The notes: generated by a model not told the origin, from the sequence alone. A stretch of 30,686 nucleotides of DNA from 2-01-FULL-39-33 sp964361645 (GCA_964361645.1 CAYIBK010000011.1:1-30686); one strand, 5' to 3'; positions 22,761 through 28,958 are shown, numbered from the stretch's first letter. Numbers and translations: made by a program.

Positions 22761-23129
22761 ATGTCGCAAGAAAACGATGTTCCAGAAGAAGGACAGGGTG
22801 AAGGGACTATCCTGGACCAGTATGTGCCAGACACCACCGAAACCGAAGAAGAATCGGTAGCAGTGGCTGTCGAAGATGAGGAAGTCGAAGATACCGGCAA
22901 TCGCAACAGCGAGACCGGCCTGATCACCGTTACCTGCGGTGCTAACACCAGCGCTTTCGGCGAGATAAGCGGCAAGAGTATTGCCCAGCTACGCGCCGAC
23001 TTGGCCGATGTCCTGAACATCGCACCCAACGCCAAGGTGATCGTCTCTGGCGAAGATGTGGGCGAAGACTATGTCTTGCAGCCCGGCGACCGCGTCGAGT
23101 TTGTCAGACCATCGGGCAGAAAAGGCTAA
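22761..23129 (+). CDS. Ubiquitin-like beta-grasp protein (PRTRC protein C-like)
   Basis: 122 aa. The first 50 residues are acidic and probably disordered. Residues 53-118 fit a beta-grasp fold: strands I-T-V-T-C and F-G-E-I, helix I-A-Q-L-R-A-D-L-A, strands A-K-V-I-V and D-Y-V-L, then the Q-P-G-D-R-V-E-F-V turn typical of ThiS/MoaD-type proteins. The tail ends S-G-R-K-G, with one terminal glycine. From memory, PRTRC protein C often ends in G-x-K-G, which would fit. AAGGAG precedes the ATG. It is the last gene of the operon and the likely substrate of the E1-like and JAB proteins. Its GC content, about 59% over 22921-23100, is far above that of its neighbours (about 41% over 22501-22680). Confidence 0.78.
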   Translation: MSQENDVPEEGQGEGTILDQYVPDTTETEEESVAVAVEDEEVEDTGNRNSETGLITVTCGANTSAFGEISGKSIAQLRADLADVLNIAPNAKVIVSGEDVGEDYVLQPGDRVEFVRPSGRKG

Positions 23130-23164
23130 ATTATCGTACTTTAATAAATAATCACAAAACAATC

Positions 23165-23193
23165 ACGGGCAAGAGAAATATTGCCCGTTTTTT
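23165..23193 (+). terminator. Terminator of the ubiquitin-like operon
   Basis: ACGGGCAA (23165-23172) pairs with TTGCCCGT (23181-23188), followed by six Ts. Confidence 0.92.
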
Positions 23194-23197
23194 AATT

Positions 23198-23285
23198 GTC
23201 ATTGCGAGGGAGCTCAAGCGACCGAAGCAATCTCGTGTATTTTCCATGGGATTGCTTCGCTCCACTTTGTTTCGCTCGCAATGAC
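23198..23285. repeat. Family A palindromic repeat
   Basis: Starts GTCATTGCGAGGGAGC and ends TCGCTCGCAATGAC with internal CGAAGCAATC / GATTGCTTCG. It begins five bases after the terminator T-run. Confidence 0.85.
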
Positions 23286-23293
23286 AAGTGGCG

Positions 23294-23351
23294 TCATTGC
23301 GAGTGATTCCTTGTGAACTCGGGATAAACTCCGCAATCCCATCGCTATGAC
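23294..23351. repeat. Degenerate second copy of family A
   Basis: Starts GTCATTGCGAGTGATTCC and ends in CGCAATCCCATCGCTATGAC; the interior has diverged. With the preceding copy it fills much of the 445-base gap before infA. Confidence 0.65.
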
Positions 23352-23374
23352 AGGTGATATTTGACATTAGCTGT

Positions 23375-23403
23375 TTGACATTAGCTATTTTTTCAGTTAA
23401 GAT
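23375..23403 (+). promoter_or_regulatory. Upstream promoter of the ribosomal operon, with duplicated -35
   Basis: TTGACA (23375-23380), 17 bp, TAAGAT (23398-23403). The segment TTGACATTAGCT occurs twice in tandem, at 23361 and 23375, a 14-bp period. Confidence 0.6.
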
Positions 23404-23415
23404 GAATTCGTATTG

Positions 23416-23435
23416 ACCATATAGAAGAATATGGT
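23416..23435. promoter_or_regulatory. Inverted repeat touching the -35 of the main infA promoter
   Basis: ACCATAT (23416-23422) mirrors ATATGGT (23429-23435); the last base is the first T of the TTGACA at 23435. Candidate operator. Confidence 0.4.
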
Positions 23436-23462
23436 TGACAGATAATTAAAATCTGCTATAAT
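23435..23462 (+). promoter_or_regulatory. Main promoter of the infA-rpsI operon
   Basis: TTGACA (23435-23440), 16 bp, TATAAT (23457-23462): both hexamers perfect. The leader to 23575 is about 105 bases. Confidence 0.85.
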
Positions 23463-23505
23463 TATCACAGCAGAAAAAAACCTAAAAATTAGCTTATTTA
23501 AGTTT

Positions 23506-23549
23506 AAATTCTGGGCTAGCTAAGCACTTAGTTTAGTTGCCAAGAATTT
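23506..23549 (+). promoter_or_regulatory. Folded leader before infA
   Basis: AAATTCT (23506-23512) can pair with AGAATTT (23543-23549) and enclose CTAAG/CTTAG (23520-23524, 23527-23531). It may be a ribosomal-protein control site, but no known leader motif was recognised. Confidence 0.3.
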
Positions 23550-23574
23550 TATTTTATAAAAATATCAGCCTTTA

Positions 23575-23814
23575 ATGTCAAACAAGGAAGGAAACGCTCC
23601 CCAGTCTAAAGATTTCTTGGAACTTGATGGAGAAGTGATTGAATCACTGCCAGCTACCACTTTCAAGGTGAAATTGGATAATGGCCATGAGATTCTAGCT
23701 CATTTGTCGGGTAAAATGAGAATGTTTAACATTCGTATTTTACCAGGCGATAAAGTCAAGATTCAAATGACTCCTTATGACTTAACCAAAGGGAGAATAA
23801 CCTATAGATATTAA
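23575..23814 (+). CDS. infA: Translation initiation factor IF-1
   Basis: 79 aa OB-fold protein that binds the 30S A site during initiation. The core E-L-D-G-E-V-I-E-S-L-P, F-K-V-K-L-D-N-G-H, H-L-S-G-K-M-R and I-L-P-G-D-K-V matches IF-1 throughout, and it ends R-I-T-Y-R-Y where most end R-I-x-Y-R. An N-terminal extension of about ten polar residues makes it slightly longer than the usual 72. The ATG is the only sensible start. It leads the alpha operon, six bases before rpmJ, an order common in bacteria. Confidence 0.95.
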   Translation: MSNKEGNAPQSKDFLELDGEVIESLPATTFKVKLDNGHEILAHLSGKMRMFNIRILPGDKVKIQMTPYDLTKGRITYRY

Positions 23815-23820
23815 ACAATT

Positions 23821-23934
23821 ATGAAAGTAAGATCATCAGTTAAAAAAATCTGCAATGATTGTCAGGTTGTCCGTCGCAAAAAAAGACTTGTAGTTATATG
23901 TAAAAATCCCAAACATAAGCAACGGCAGGGTTAA
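23821..23934 (+). CDS. rpmJ: Ribosomal protein L36 (bL36)
   Basis: A 37-aa protein read directly from the bases: M-K-V-R-S-S-V-K-K-I-C at the start and K-H-K-Q-R-Q-G at the end. Zinc ligands Cys11, Cys14, Cys27 and His32 are all present, so this is the zinc-binding (C+) form. It binds 23S rRNA in the large subunit. It lies between infA and rpsM, the classic place. Confidence 0.96.
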   Translation: MKVRSSVKKICNDCQVVRRKKRLVVICKNPKHKQRQG

Positions 23935-23942
23935 AATAGTAG

Positions 23943-24006
23943 AAAGTTGAAAAGTATAAAGTTTATAAAGTCTTTTATTAAATTTATACTTTCATTTTTC
24001 AACTTT
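23943..24006 (+). repeat. Long AT-rich hairpin between rpmJ and rpsM
   Basis: AAAGTATAAA (23951-23960) pairs perfectly with TTTATACTTT (23983-23992); after a five-base bulge, AAAGTTGAA (23943-23951) pairs with TTCAACTTT (23998-24006). The sequence that follows repeats AACTTTATAAACTTTT phrases up to the rpsM start. Confidence 0.6.
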
Positions 24007-24042
24007 TAACTTTAAACTTTATAAACTTTTAAACTGGAAAAA

Positions 24043-24435
24043 ATGGCAGTAAGAATTGCAGGCACAACTTTACCAAATGAAAAAAGAGTGGAAATAGGCT
24101 TGACCTATATTTTAGGCATTGGCCGATCTCTTGCCAATAAAATTTTAAAAAAAGCTAAAGTTAGCCCAGAGATTAGAGTTAAAGATTTAACCGAAGATCA
24201 GGCTAATGAGCTAAGAAATATTATTGAAAAGCAATATACGGTTGAAGGAGAACTGCGCCGAGAAGTGATGAGTAATATCAAAAGATTGAAAGAAATAAAA
24301 ACTTATAGAGGTATTAGACATTCCAAAAATTTGCCCGTTAGAGGACAGAGGACAAAAACCAATAGCCGAACGGTTAGGGGCAATGTCAGAAAGACATCGG
24401 GATCGGGTAGAAAAGATAGTAGTCAAAAAACCTAA
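24043..24435 (+). CDS. rpsM: Ribosomal protein S13 (uS13)
   Basis: 130 aa. It begins M-A-V-R-I-A-G-T-T-L-P and has the helix-two-turn-helix G-I-G-R-S-L-A, then the conserved R-G-I-R-H-S-K-N-L-P-V-R-G-Q-R-T-K-T-N-S-R-T near residues 85-106. S13 sits in the 30S head and contacts the P-site tRNA and S19. The tail is basic, as expected. It follows rpmJ after a 108-base spacer that holds a long AT-rich hairpin; the rest of the operon is tighter. Confidence 0.97.
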   Translation: MAVRIAGTTLPNEKRVEIGLTYILGIGRSLANKILKKAKVSPEIRVKDLTEDQANELRNIIEKQYTVEGELRREVMSNIKRLKEIKTYRGIRHSKNLPVRGQRTKTNSRTVRGNVRKTSGSGRKDSSQKT

Positions 24436-24461
24436 TTTATAAGTGAAATTAAATTTTGAAA

Positions 24462-24914
24462 ATGACCGAAGAATTGAAAAATACAACTGAATCAACAATA
24501 GCTTTACCGGATTCTAAGGCTCAAGTTAAGAAAATTAGAACCAAAAGTAAGAAAAGCGTCGTGAGGCAGGTTTCTTCCGGCCGAACTTATATTAAGTCTA
24601 CTTATAATAATACCATTGTCACTTTTACCGATCAAAATGGCAATGTTTTAAGCTGGTCTTCTGCTGGACAATGCGGTTTTAAAGGCCCCAAAAAATCCAC
24701 TCCTTATGCGGCCAGTATGATTGTTAAAGATGCCTTTGAAAAAGCTAAAAAATACGGCCTTAAAGAAGTAGCAGTTTTTGTTAAGGGTATTGGCGGCGGC
24801 CGGGAAGCGGCTATTAGAGCCTTAAACGCCAATGGTATTAATGTTAATAACATTAAAGATGTAACTCCGATTCCTCATAATGGTTGCCGGGCCAAGAAAC
24901 CTCGCCGAGTTTAA
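24462..24914 (+). CDS. rpsK: Ribosomal protein S11 (uS11)
   Basis: 150 aa. The core from about residue 40 (G-R-T-Y-I-K-S-T-Y-N-N-T-I-V-T) through G-G-G-R-E-A-A-I-R-A to the end P-H-N-G-C-R-A-K-K-P-R-R-V is standard S11, which forms the 30S platform around the mRNA exit. The N-terminal 35 residues, rich in T, S and K, are longer than in E. coli. I use the ATG at 24462; a TTG two codons upstream is in frame but unnecessary. 26 bases separate it from rpsM. Confidence 0.97.
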   Translation: MTEELKNTTESTIALPDSKAQVKKIRTKSKKSVVRQVSSGRTYIKSTYNNTIVTFTDQNGNVLSWSSAGQCGFKGPKKSTPYAASMIVKDAFEKAKKYGLKEVAVFVKGIGGGREAAIRALNANGINVNNIKDVTPIPHNGCRAKKPRRV

Positions 24915-24947
24915 TAATTATTAAAATCAGTTAAATATTTAAATATA

Positions 24948-25577
24948 ATGAAGAGTCAAGATCCACAATGTAAAAAATGCCGCCGAGCCGGTGAGAAGTT
25001 ATTTCTTAAGGGCGAAAAATGCGAAGGTGCCAAGTGTACTTTGGTTAAAAGAAATTTCGCTCCCGGCGTTCATGGCAATAAGGGTTTTAAAAGATTAACC
25101 AACTATGGCAAACAATTGGCGGAAAAGCAAAAAGCTAAAAGAATGTACGGCTTAAGAGAAAGGCAGTTTAGCAATTATTTTGAAAAGTCTTTCAAAAAAG
25201 TTGGTAAAACTGGCGAATTACTTTTTGGCATGTTGGAAAATAGATTAGATAACACTGTTTATCGACTTGGTTTAGCTAAATCCAGAAGCCAAGCTAGGCA
25301 AGTAGTTGGCCATGGCCATATCGAAGTCAATGGCCAGAAAGTTGATATTCCATCTTATCAAGTTAAGGTGGGCGATATCATTTCCATCAAGGAAAAAGCT
25401 ATGAAATCAACTTTTTTTGAAAACTTAAAACCGGAATTAGAAAAGAAGGAAGTAATAGTGCCTTGGTTGTCACTGGATAAAAAGGAATTAAAGGGCAAAA
25501 TTACCGGAGTGCCAAATTTATCAGATGTCGCTTTAAATATTGATTGGCAAAGCATCGTTGAGTTCTATTCTAAGTAA
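24948..25577 (+). CDS. rpsD: Ribosomal protein S4 (uS4), zinc-binding form
   Basis: 209 aa, binds 16S rRNA early in 30S assembly and in many bacteria represses this operon. The N-terminus has cysteines 8, 11, 25 and 30, a zinc site found in the C+ type. The S4 RNA-binding domain R-L-D-N-T-V-Y-R-L-G-L-A-x-S-R-x-Q-A-R follows at about residue 97, with G-H-G-H-I-E-V-N-G after it. Length is normal. No obvious Shine-Dalgarno sequence is present, as in most of this operon. Confidence 0.97.
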   Translation: MKSQDPQCKKCRRAGEKLFLKGEKCEGAKCTLVKRNFAPGVHGNKGFKRLTNYGKQLAEKQKAKRMYGLRERQFSNYFEKSFKKVGKTGELLFGMLENRLDNTVYRLGLAKSRSQARQVVGHGHIEVNGQKVDIPSYQVKVGDIISIKEKAMKSTFFENLKPELEKKEVIVPWLSLDKKELKGKITGVPNLSDVALNIDWQSIVEFYSK

Positions 25578-25601
25578 TAAAATTTCATTATACTAAATCA
25601 T

Positions 25602-25617
25602 TGCCCCTTTGAGGGCA
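25602..25617 (+). promoter_or_regulatory. Small hairpin just before the rpoA ribosome site
   Basis: TGCCC (25602-25606) pairs with GGGCA (25613-25617); the AGGAGG that serves rpoA begins at its 3' edge, so pairing could affect rpoA translation. Confidence 0.45.
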
Positions 25618-25630
25618 GGAGGAAAAAATT

Positions 25631-26470
25631 ATGAAACACATCTCACTACCAAAAAAATTTATTGTCGAGGAAGAGGAAAAGGGCCATAAGGCCAAGGTTA
25701 TTATTGAACCTTGTTTTCCTGGTTATGGCGTAACTTTAGGTAATGCCCTAAGAAGAGTGCTTTTGTCATCTCTGCCGGGCGGTGCAGTTACTGCTATAAA
25801 GGTTGATGGCGTCAATCATGAATTCAGCACGATTGATAATGTGTCTGAAGATGTGGTTGAAATCATACTTAATCTTAAGCAACTGCGAGTTAAGGTTTAT
25901 AGCGACGAGCCGGTTGTTTTAAAACTAACTGCCAAAGGCGAAGGCAAAATCACTGGAGCTGATGTTGATAAATCTTCTGATGCAGAAATTATAAATAAGG
26001 ATCAAATCATCGCCACTCTAACCAGTAAGGATGCCAAATTAAACATGGAAATCATTGTGGCCAAGGGCATAGGCTATGTTCCGTCTGAAGAACAAAAAGA
26101 TAGCCGTGAAAAAGGCGAAATTGGAGTAATTTTAATTGATTCTATTTTTACCCCAGTGGTTAATGTTGGTTTGGATGTTGTAGCCACTCGCGTCGGCCAA
26201 AAAGTTGATTATGATAAAATTGTTTTAGATATTGAAACCGATGGCACAATCAGCGCCGAAGAAGCGGTTCAAAAGGCGGCTGAAGTATTAGCCAACCAGT
26301 TTAGTTGGATTATGGAAGGTGGCCGTGTGGAAATGGAAGAAGTAAATGTGGAAGCTCCAGTTGAATTATCCGAAGCCAGTAGCAGTCTTGAAGAAATAGC
26401 CCAGGCAGTTGAGGAACCAGTTAAGAAAAAAAGAGCTAAAAAAGAAAAGGAAGAAGTTATCGCCGAATAA
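25631..26470 (+). CDS. rpoA: RNA polymerase alpha subunit without C-terminal domain
   Basis: 279 aa. The N-terminal domain is complete: L-G-N-A-L-R-R-V-L-L-S-S (36-47) for dimerisation, the H-E-F-S-T-I region at 63-68, and L-D-I-E-T-D-G-T (199-206) before a last helix near 210-228. This domain assembles the polymerase. In most bacteria a linker and a helical C-terminal domain follow that bind UP elements and activators. Here residues 232-279 are acidic, then lysine-rich (K-K-K-R-A-K-K-E-K-E), and stop. The C-terminal domain is missing, with no frameshift visible in the bases after the stop. GGAGG precedes the ATG. Confidence 0.95.
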   Translation: MKHISLPKKFIVEEEEKGHKAKVIIEPCFPGYGVTLGNALRRVLLSSLPGGAVTAIKVDGVNHEFSTIDNVSEDVVEIILNLKQLRVKVYSDEPVVLKLTAKGEGKITGADVDKSSDAEIINKDQIIATLTSKDAKLNMEIIVAKGIGYVPSEEQKDSREKGEIGVILIDSIFTPVVNVGLDVVATRVGQKVDYDKIVLDIETDGTISAEEAVQKAAEVLANQFSWIMEGGRVEMEEVNVEAPVELSEASSSLEEIAQAVEEPVKKKRAKKEKEEVIAE

Positions 26471-26549
26471 ATAATTAATTAGGTAGTAGCTTTTTAGGGT
26501 TTATTTACATCTATTTAAGTAATTCCTAATAAGCTAACAAGCTAATGCT

Positions 26550-26909
26550 ATGAGACACAAAAAGAAAGGTAAAACTTTAGGTAGAAAGGCAGCGCCCAGA
26601 AAAGCTTTATTTAGGAGCTTGACTACTAGTTTTGTTATTTATGAAAAGATAAAAACCACTAAAGCTAAAGCCAAGGCGGTGCGTCCGATTATCGAAAAAA
26701 TAATTACTCTATCTAAGGTTGATACACTGGCCCATCGCCGGCAAGCCTTAAAAGTGCTATATGTTGAAGACGCAGTTAAGAAATTATTTGAAGTTATTGG
26801 TCCTAGATATAAAAATAGAAATGGTGGCTATACTAGAATTGTTAAATTATTGCCCAGAAAAAATGATAGCGCAGAAATGGCAATTTTAGAATTAGTCGAT
26901 TCTGAATAA
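26550..26909 (+). CDS. rplQ: Ribosomal protein L17 (bL17)
   Basis: 119 aa. It begins M-R-H-K-K-K-G-K-T-L-G-R and has R-K-A-L-F-R-S-L-T-T-S and the ending A-E-M-A-I-L-E-L-V, all typical of L17, which lies near the exit tunnel of the large subunit. It follows rpoA after 79 bases, the standard order. The spacer holds AT-rich sequence and no clear regulatory site. Confidence 0.97.
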   Translation: MRHKKKGKTLGRKAAPRKALFRSLTTSFVIYEKIKTTKAKAKAVRPIIEKIITLSKVDTLAHRRQALKVLYVEDAVKKLFEVIGPRYKNRNGGYTRIVKLLPRKNDSAEMAILELVDSE

Positions 26910-26927
26910 TCGTTATACTATAAAAAT

Positions 26928-27320
26928 ATGAATATAGAAAAAACAAGCCAGCCCAAGGCTGGTTCGCCTGGGGCGAAAAAAACTCATCAAATCGATGCTA
27001 CAGACAGGCCACTGGGCCGATTAGCTACTCAAGTAGCTGTTATTTTACGTGGCAAAAATAAACCCACTTTCCAGCCCCATATTGACGGCGGTGATTTTGT
27101 CGAGATTATAAATGCTAGTAAAATAAAATTTACCGGCAAGAAATTGGCTCAGAAAGAATTTATTTCTCATAGTAATTATCCAGGTGGATTAAAAAGGGCC
27201 AAAGTTAGAGATGTTTTTAAAGATAATCCGGGTGAAGTTTTAAGGAAAGCTGTTATTGGCATGTTACCCAAGAATAAATTAAGAGATTTAATGATTAAGA
27301 GACTTATTATAAAATATTAA
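26928..27320 (+). CDS. rplM: Ribosomal protein L13 (uL13)
   Basis: 130 aa. The core D-A-T-D-R-P-L-G-R-L-A-T (24-35), R-G-K-N-K-P-T-F-Q-P-H and G-M-L-P-K-N-K-L-R identify L13, an early-assembling large-subunit protein. The first 20 residues (S-Q-P-K-A-G-S-P-G-A-K-K) are an unusual Pro/Gly/Lys-rich extension, coded by a more GC-rich stretch. It ends a little earlier than the 142-aa E. coli protein. It begins 18 bases after rplQ and is followed by rpsI, its usual partner. Confidence 0.96.
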   Translation: MNIEKTSQPKAGSPGAKKTHQIDATDRPLGRLATQVAVILRGKNKPTFQPHIDGGDFVEIINASKIKFTGKKLAQKEFISHSNYPGGLKRAKVRDVFKDNPGEVLRKAVIGMLPKNKLRDLMIKRLIIKY

Positions 27321-27402
27321 TAATTTCAGATTTAAAATTTCAGATTAAAAATGTTTTTCTTTAATATGTAATCTAAAATCTGCAATCTACAATCTATAAC
27401 AT

Positions 27403-27819
27403 ATGCCCGAAGAAAAGAAAACAATCAATAAAAAATATATCTATGCTAAAGGAGCCAGAAAAAGTTCTCTGGCTCAGGTTAGATTATATGAAAAGGGCAA
27501 GGGTAGTGTGGAAATAAATGGCTTAAAGCTAAAAGAGTATTTTAAAACTCCAGCTTTGCAAGATGTGGCTGTTAGTCCACTTAAATTAACCAGCCATTTG
27601 AAAGATCTTGATATAACCATAAAAGTCCATAGTGGCGGACAACAAGGGCAAGCTGATGCTTGTCGGCATGCTATTTCCCGAGCCTTGATTATTTTAGATA
27701 AAGAACTTAGATCAGCTCTGAAGGCTGAAGGATTTTTAACTCGTGATCCAAGAGTTAAAGAAAGAAAAAAGCCGGGCCTAAAGCGTGCTCGAAAATCTCC
27801 GCAATGGAGTAAACGTTAA
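27403..27819 (+). CDS. rpsI: Ribosomal protein S9 (uS9)
   Basis: 138 aa. It has Y-A-K-G-A-R-K-S-S-L-A-Q-V-R (14-27), the G-G-Q-Q-G-Q-A-D-A segment and the tail K-K-P-G-L-K-R-A-R-K-S-P-Q-W-S-K-R, whose terminal arginine reaches the P-site tRNA anticodon. The 82-base spacer before it is made of short repeated phrases (AATCTAAAATC, AATCTACAATC). It closes the operon, with a terminator 22 bases later. Confidence 0.97.
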   Translation: MPEEKKTINKKYIYAKGARKSSLAQVRLYEKGKGSVEINGLKLKEYFKTPALQDVAVSPLKLTSHLKDLDITIKVHSGGQQGQADACRHAISRALIILDKELRSALKAEGFLTRDPRVKERKKPGLKRARKSPQWSKR

Positions 27820-27841
27820 TACTCATATAACATATAACTCA

Positions 27842-27877
27842 AAACGCATAACATTAGGTTATGTGTTTTTGTTTTTA
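27842..27877 (+). terminator. Terminator of the ribosomal operon
   Basis: ACGCATAAC (27844-27852) pairs with GTTATGTGT (27858-27866, one G-U) followed by TTTTGTTTTT. Confidence 0.8.
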
Positions 27878-27884
27878 TAGTATT

Positions 27885-27989
27885 GTCATGGCGAGCGAAG
27901 TCTGTTCTTTTTGTCATTGCGAGGCACGAAGCAATCCCATGTTTATATCAAATAGGATTGCTTCTCCGCCCTGGGCGGATCGCAATGAC
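27885..27989. repeat. Family A repeat cluster
   Basis: A short GTCATGGCGAGCGAAG piece at 27885, then a full element from 27913 (GTCATTGCGAGGCACGAAGC) to 27989 (ATCGCAATGAC). Its right arm, CTTCTCCGCCCTGGGCGGAT, is the reverse complement in type of the variant left arm at 18104-18140. The rest of the 331-base gap holds AT-rich sequence and the promoter at 28065. Confidence 0.8.
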
Positions 27990-28064
27990 GAAGAGGTTTT
28001 CAGTTTCTATTGCAATAAAAAATAAAAGGAGTTATGTGTTATGTGTTCTAAGTTATATGACGGC

Positions 28065-28093
28065 TTGACATTTTTTCTTATATATTATAATAT
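28065..28093 (+). promoter_or_regulatory. Promoter of the miniprotein operon
   Basis: TTGACA (28065-28070) with TATAAT at 28086-28091 (15-bp spacer) or TAATAT at 28088-28093 (17-bp spacer); 58 bases before the first ATG. Confidence 0.65.
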
Positions 28094-28150
28094 TTCAAGT
28101 TAATCGTTCCTTATATAAGATTATAAACAACCACAGAAAAGGGGAGGGAT

Positions 28151-28324
28151 ATGATTATATCTGGTTTAATTTTTGTTTTGGGTGTTGTTTTTACTATTCT
28201 TTATTTGATGATTGTTCCAGATCAAGGTAAAGAGAGTCACAAAGCTTTAAACTTAATTGCCATCGTATTTTTTATTGCTATTTTTCTGGCTTCAATCGTG
28301 TACAATTACATCTCTTTGTCTTAG
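28151..28324 (+). CDS. Membrane miniprotein 1 of 4
   Basis: 57 aa, read directly from the bases: begins M-I-I-S-G-L-I-F and ends Y-N-Y-I-S-L-S. Two hydrophobic helices, about residues 4-22 and 33-52, are joined by a polar loop P-D-Q-G-K-E-S-H. GGGGAGGG lies four bases before the ATG. It is the first of four similar genes behind one promoter. No family recognised. Confidence 0.75.
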   Translation: MIISGLIFVLGVVFTILYLMIVPDQGKESHKALNLIAIVFFIAIFLASIVYNYISLS

Positions 28325-28356
28325 TTTATACTAGCAAAAGAAAAGAGGGAAGATAT

Positions 28357-28542
28357 ATGATTGATAATTTATATACCTTTTTTACGGAGCATTATATCTT
28401 ATCTCTACTTATATTATTGTCTCTAGTTATTACAATTATTCTTGGTTTTATTTTAATGTTTCTAGGTAAGGGGTTTATTGGCGCTGGCATGTCATGTATC
28501 GGATTAATGGTTTTATTTGCGATACTTATTTGTCTGGGTTAA
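28357..28542 (+). CDS. Membrane miniprotein 2 of 4
   Basis: 61 aa, begins M-I-D-N-L-Y. Two hydrophobic segments, about residues 14-36 and 41-60, with a G-K-G-F-I-G-A-G turn between them. AGAGGGAAG lies before the ATG. It is the least similar of the four neighbours in its N-terminus, which has an extra polar stretch (F-F-T-E-H-Y). Function unknown; holin-like, toxin-like or signalling roles are all open. Confidence 0.75.
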   Translation: MIDNLYTFFTEHYILSLLILLSLVITIILGFILMFLGKGFIGAGMSCIGLMVLFAILICLG

Positions 28543-28563
28543 TTCACAAAAAAGGAGAAAAGC

Positions 28564-28758
28564 ATGATATCCAATAGCCTCTTTTTTATTGTCATGTTAT
28601 GTCTTGGCATATTAAGTATTTGTGGTATGGCTATTATAACATCGATTCATGGTCCAAGGTATAATAAATATGGACTTATGGTTTTATCCCTCATTGCTTT
28701 CTTGGTGGCTTCAATTGCGGCTATAGCTTCAATTACAGCCTATCTTTCTAGTCAATAA
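28564..28758 (+). CDS. Membrane miniprotein 3 of 4
   Basis: 64 aa, begins M-I-S-N-S-L-F, nearly the same as the next gene (M-I-S-A-S-L-F). Two hydrophobic helices, about residues 5-27 and 37-60, are joined by H-G-P-R-Y-N-K-Y. A strong AAAGGAG lies seven bases before the ATG. The start similarity and equal layout suggest a duplication with genes 1 and 4. Confidence 0.78.
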   Translation: MISNSLFFIVMLCLGILSICGMAIITSIHGPRYNKYGLMVLSLIAFLVASIAAIASITAYLSSQ

Positions 28759-28782
28759 CTAGCAAAAGATAAGGAGAAAAAC

Positions 28783-28944
28783 ATGATATCTGCCAGTCTG
28801 TTTTTATTTGGATGTGGTCTTATGCTTTGTTATCTTTCAGCTATAATTTTTACTCCCAAAAGAGAATTAGTGAGCAAAGAAGATTGGATTGCCCTGGTGG
28901 TGGTTTTTATAGCCATAGCTATTAGCAAGTACCTTGGTTTCTGA
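28783..28944 (+). CDS. Membrane miniprotein 4 of 4
   Basis: 53 aa, read from the bases: M-I-S-A-S-L-F-L-F at the start, ending A-I-S-K-Y-L-G-F before TGA. Two helices, about residues 4-22 and 36-48, with a charged loop T-P-K-R-E-L-V-S-K-E-D between them. AAGGAG lies seven bases before the ATG. It closes the operon; a terminator follows 14 bases after the stop. Confidence 0.75.
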   Translation: MISASLFLFGCGLMLCYLSAIIFTPKRELVSKEDWIALVVVFIAIAISKYLGF

Positions 28945-28958
28945 TTTTGGTTCATTTT

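Noticed and set aside
22055..23129. Reading the E1-like and Ubl genes as thiamine (ThiF/ThiS) or molybdopterin (MoeB/MoaD) synthesis
   Set aside because: No thiamine or molybdopterin genes are near, the tail is G-R-K-G and not G-G, and the JAMM and E2-like partners fit a tagging system better.
23152..23367. Minus-strand open frame before infA
   Set aside because: Consists of family A repeats and the terminator of the ubiquitin-like operon.
27883..28068. Plus-strand open frame of 61 codons after rpsI
   Set aside because: Translated repeat sequence with no ribosome site.
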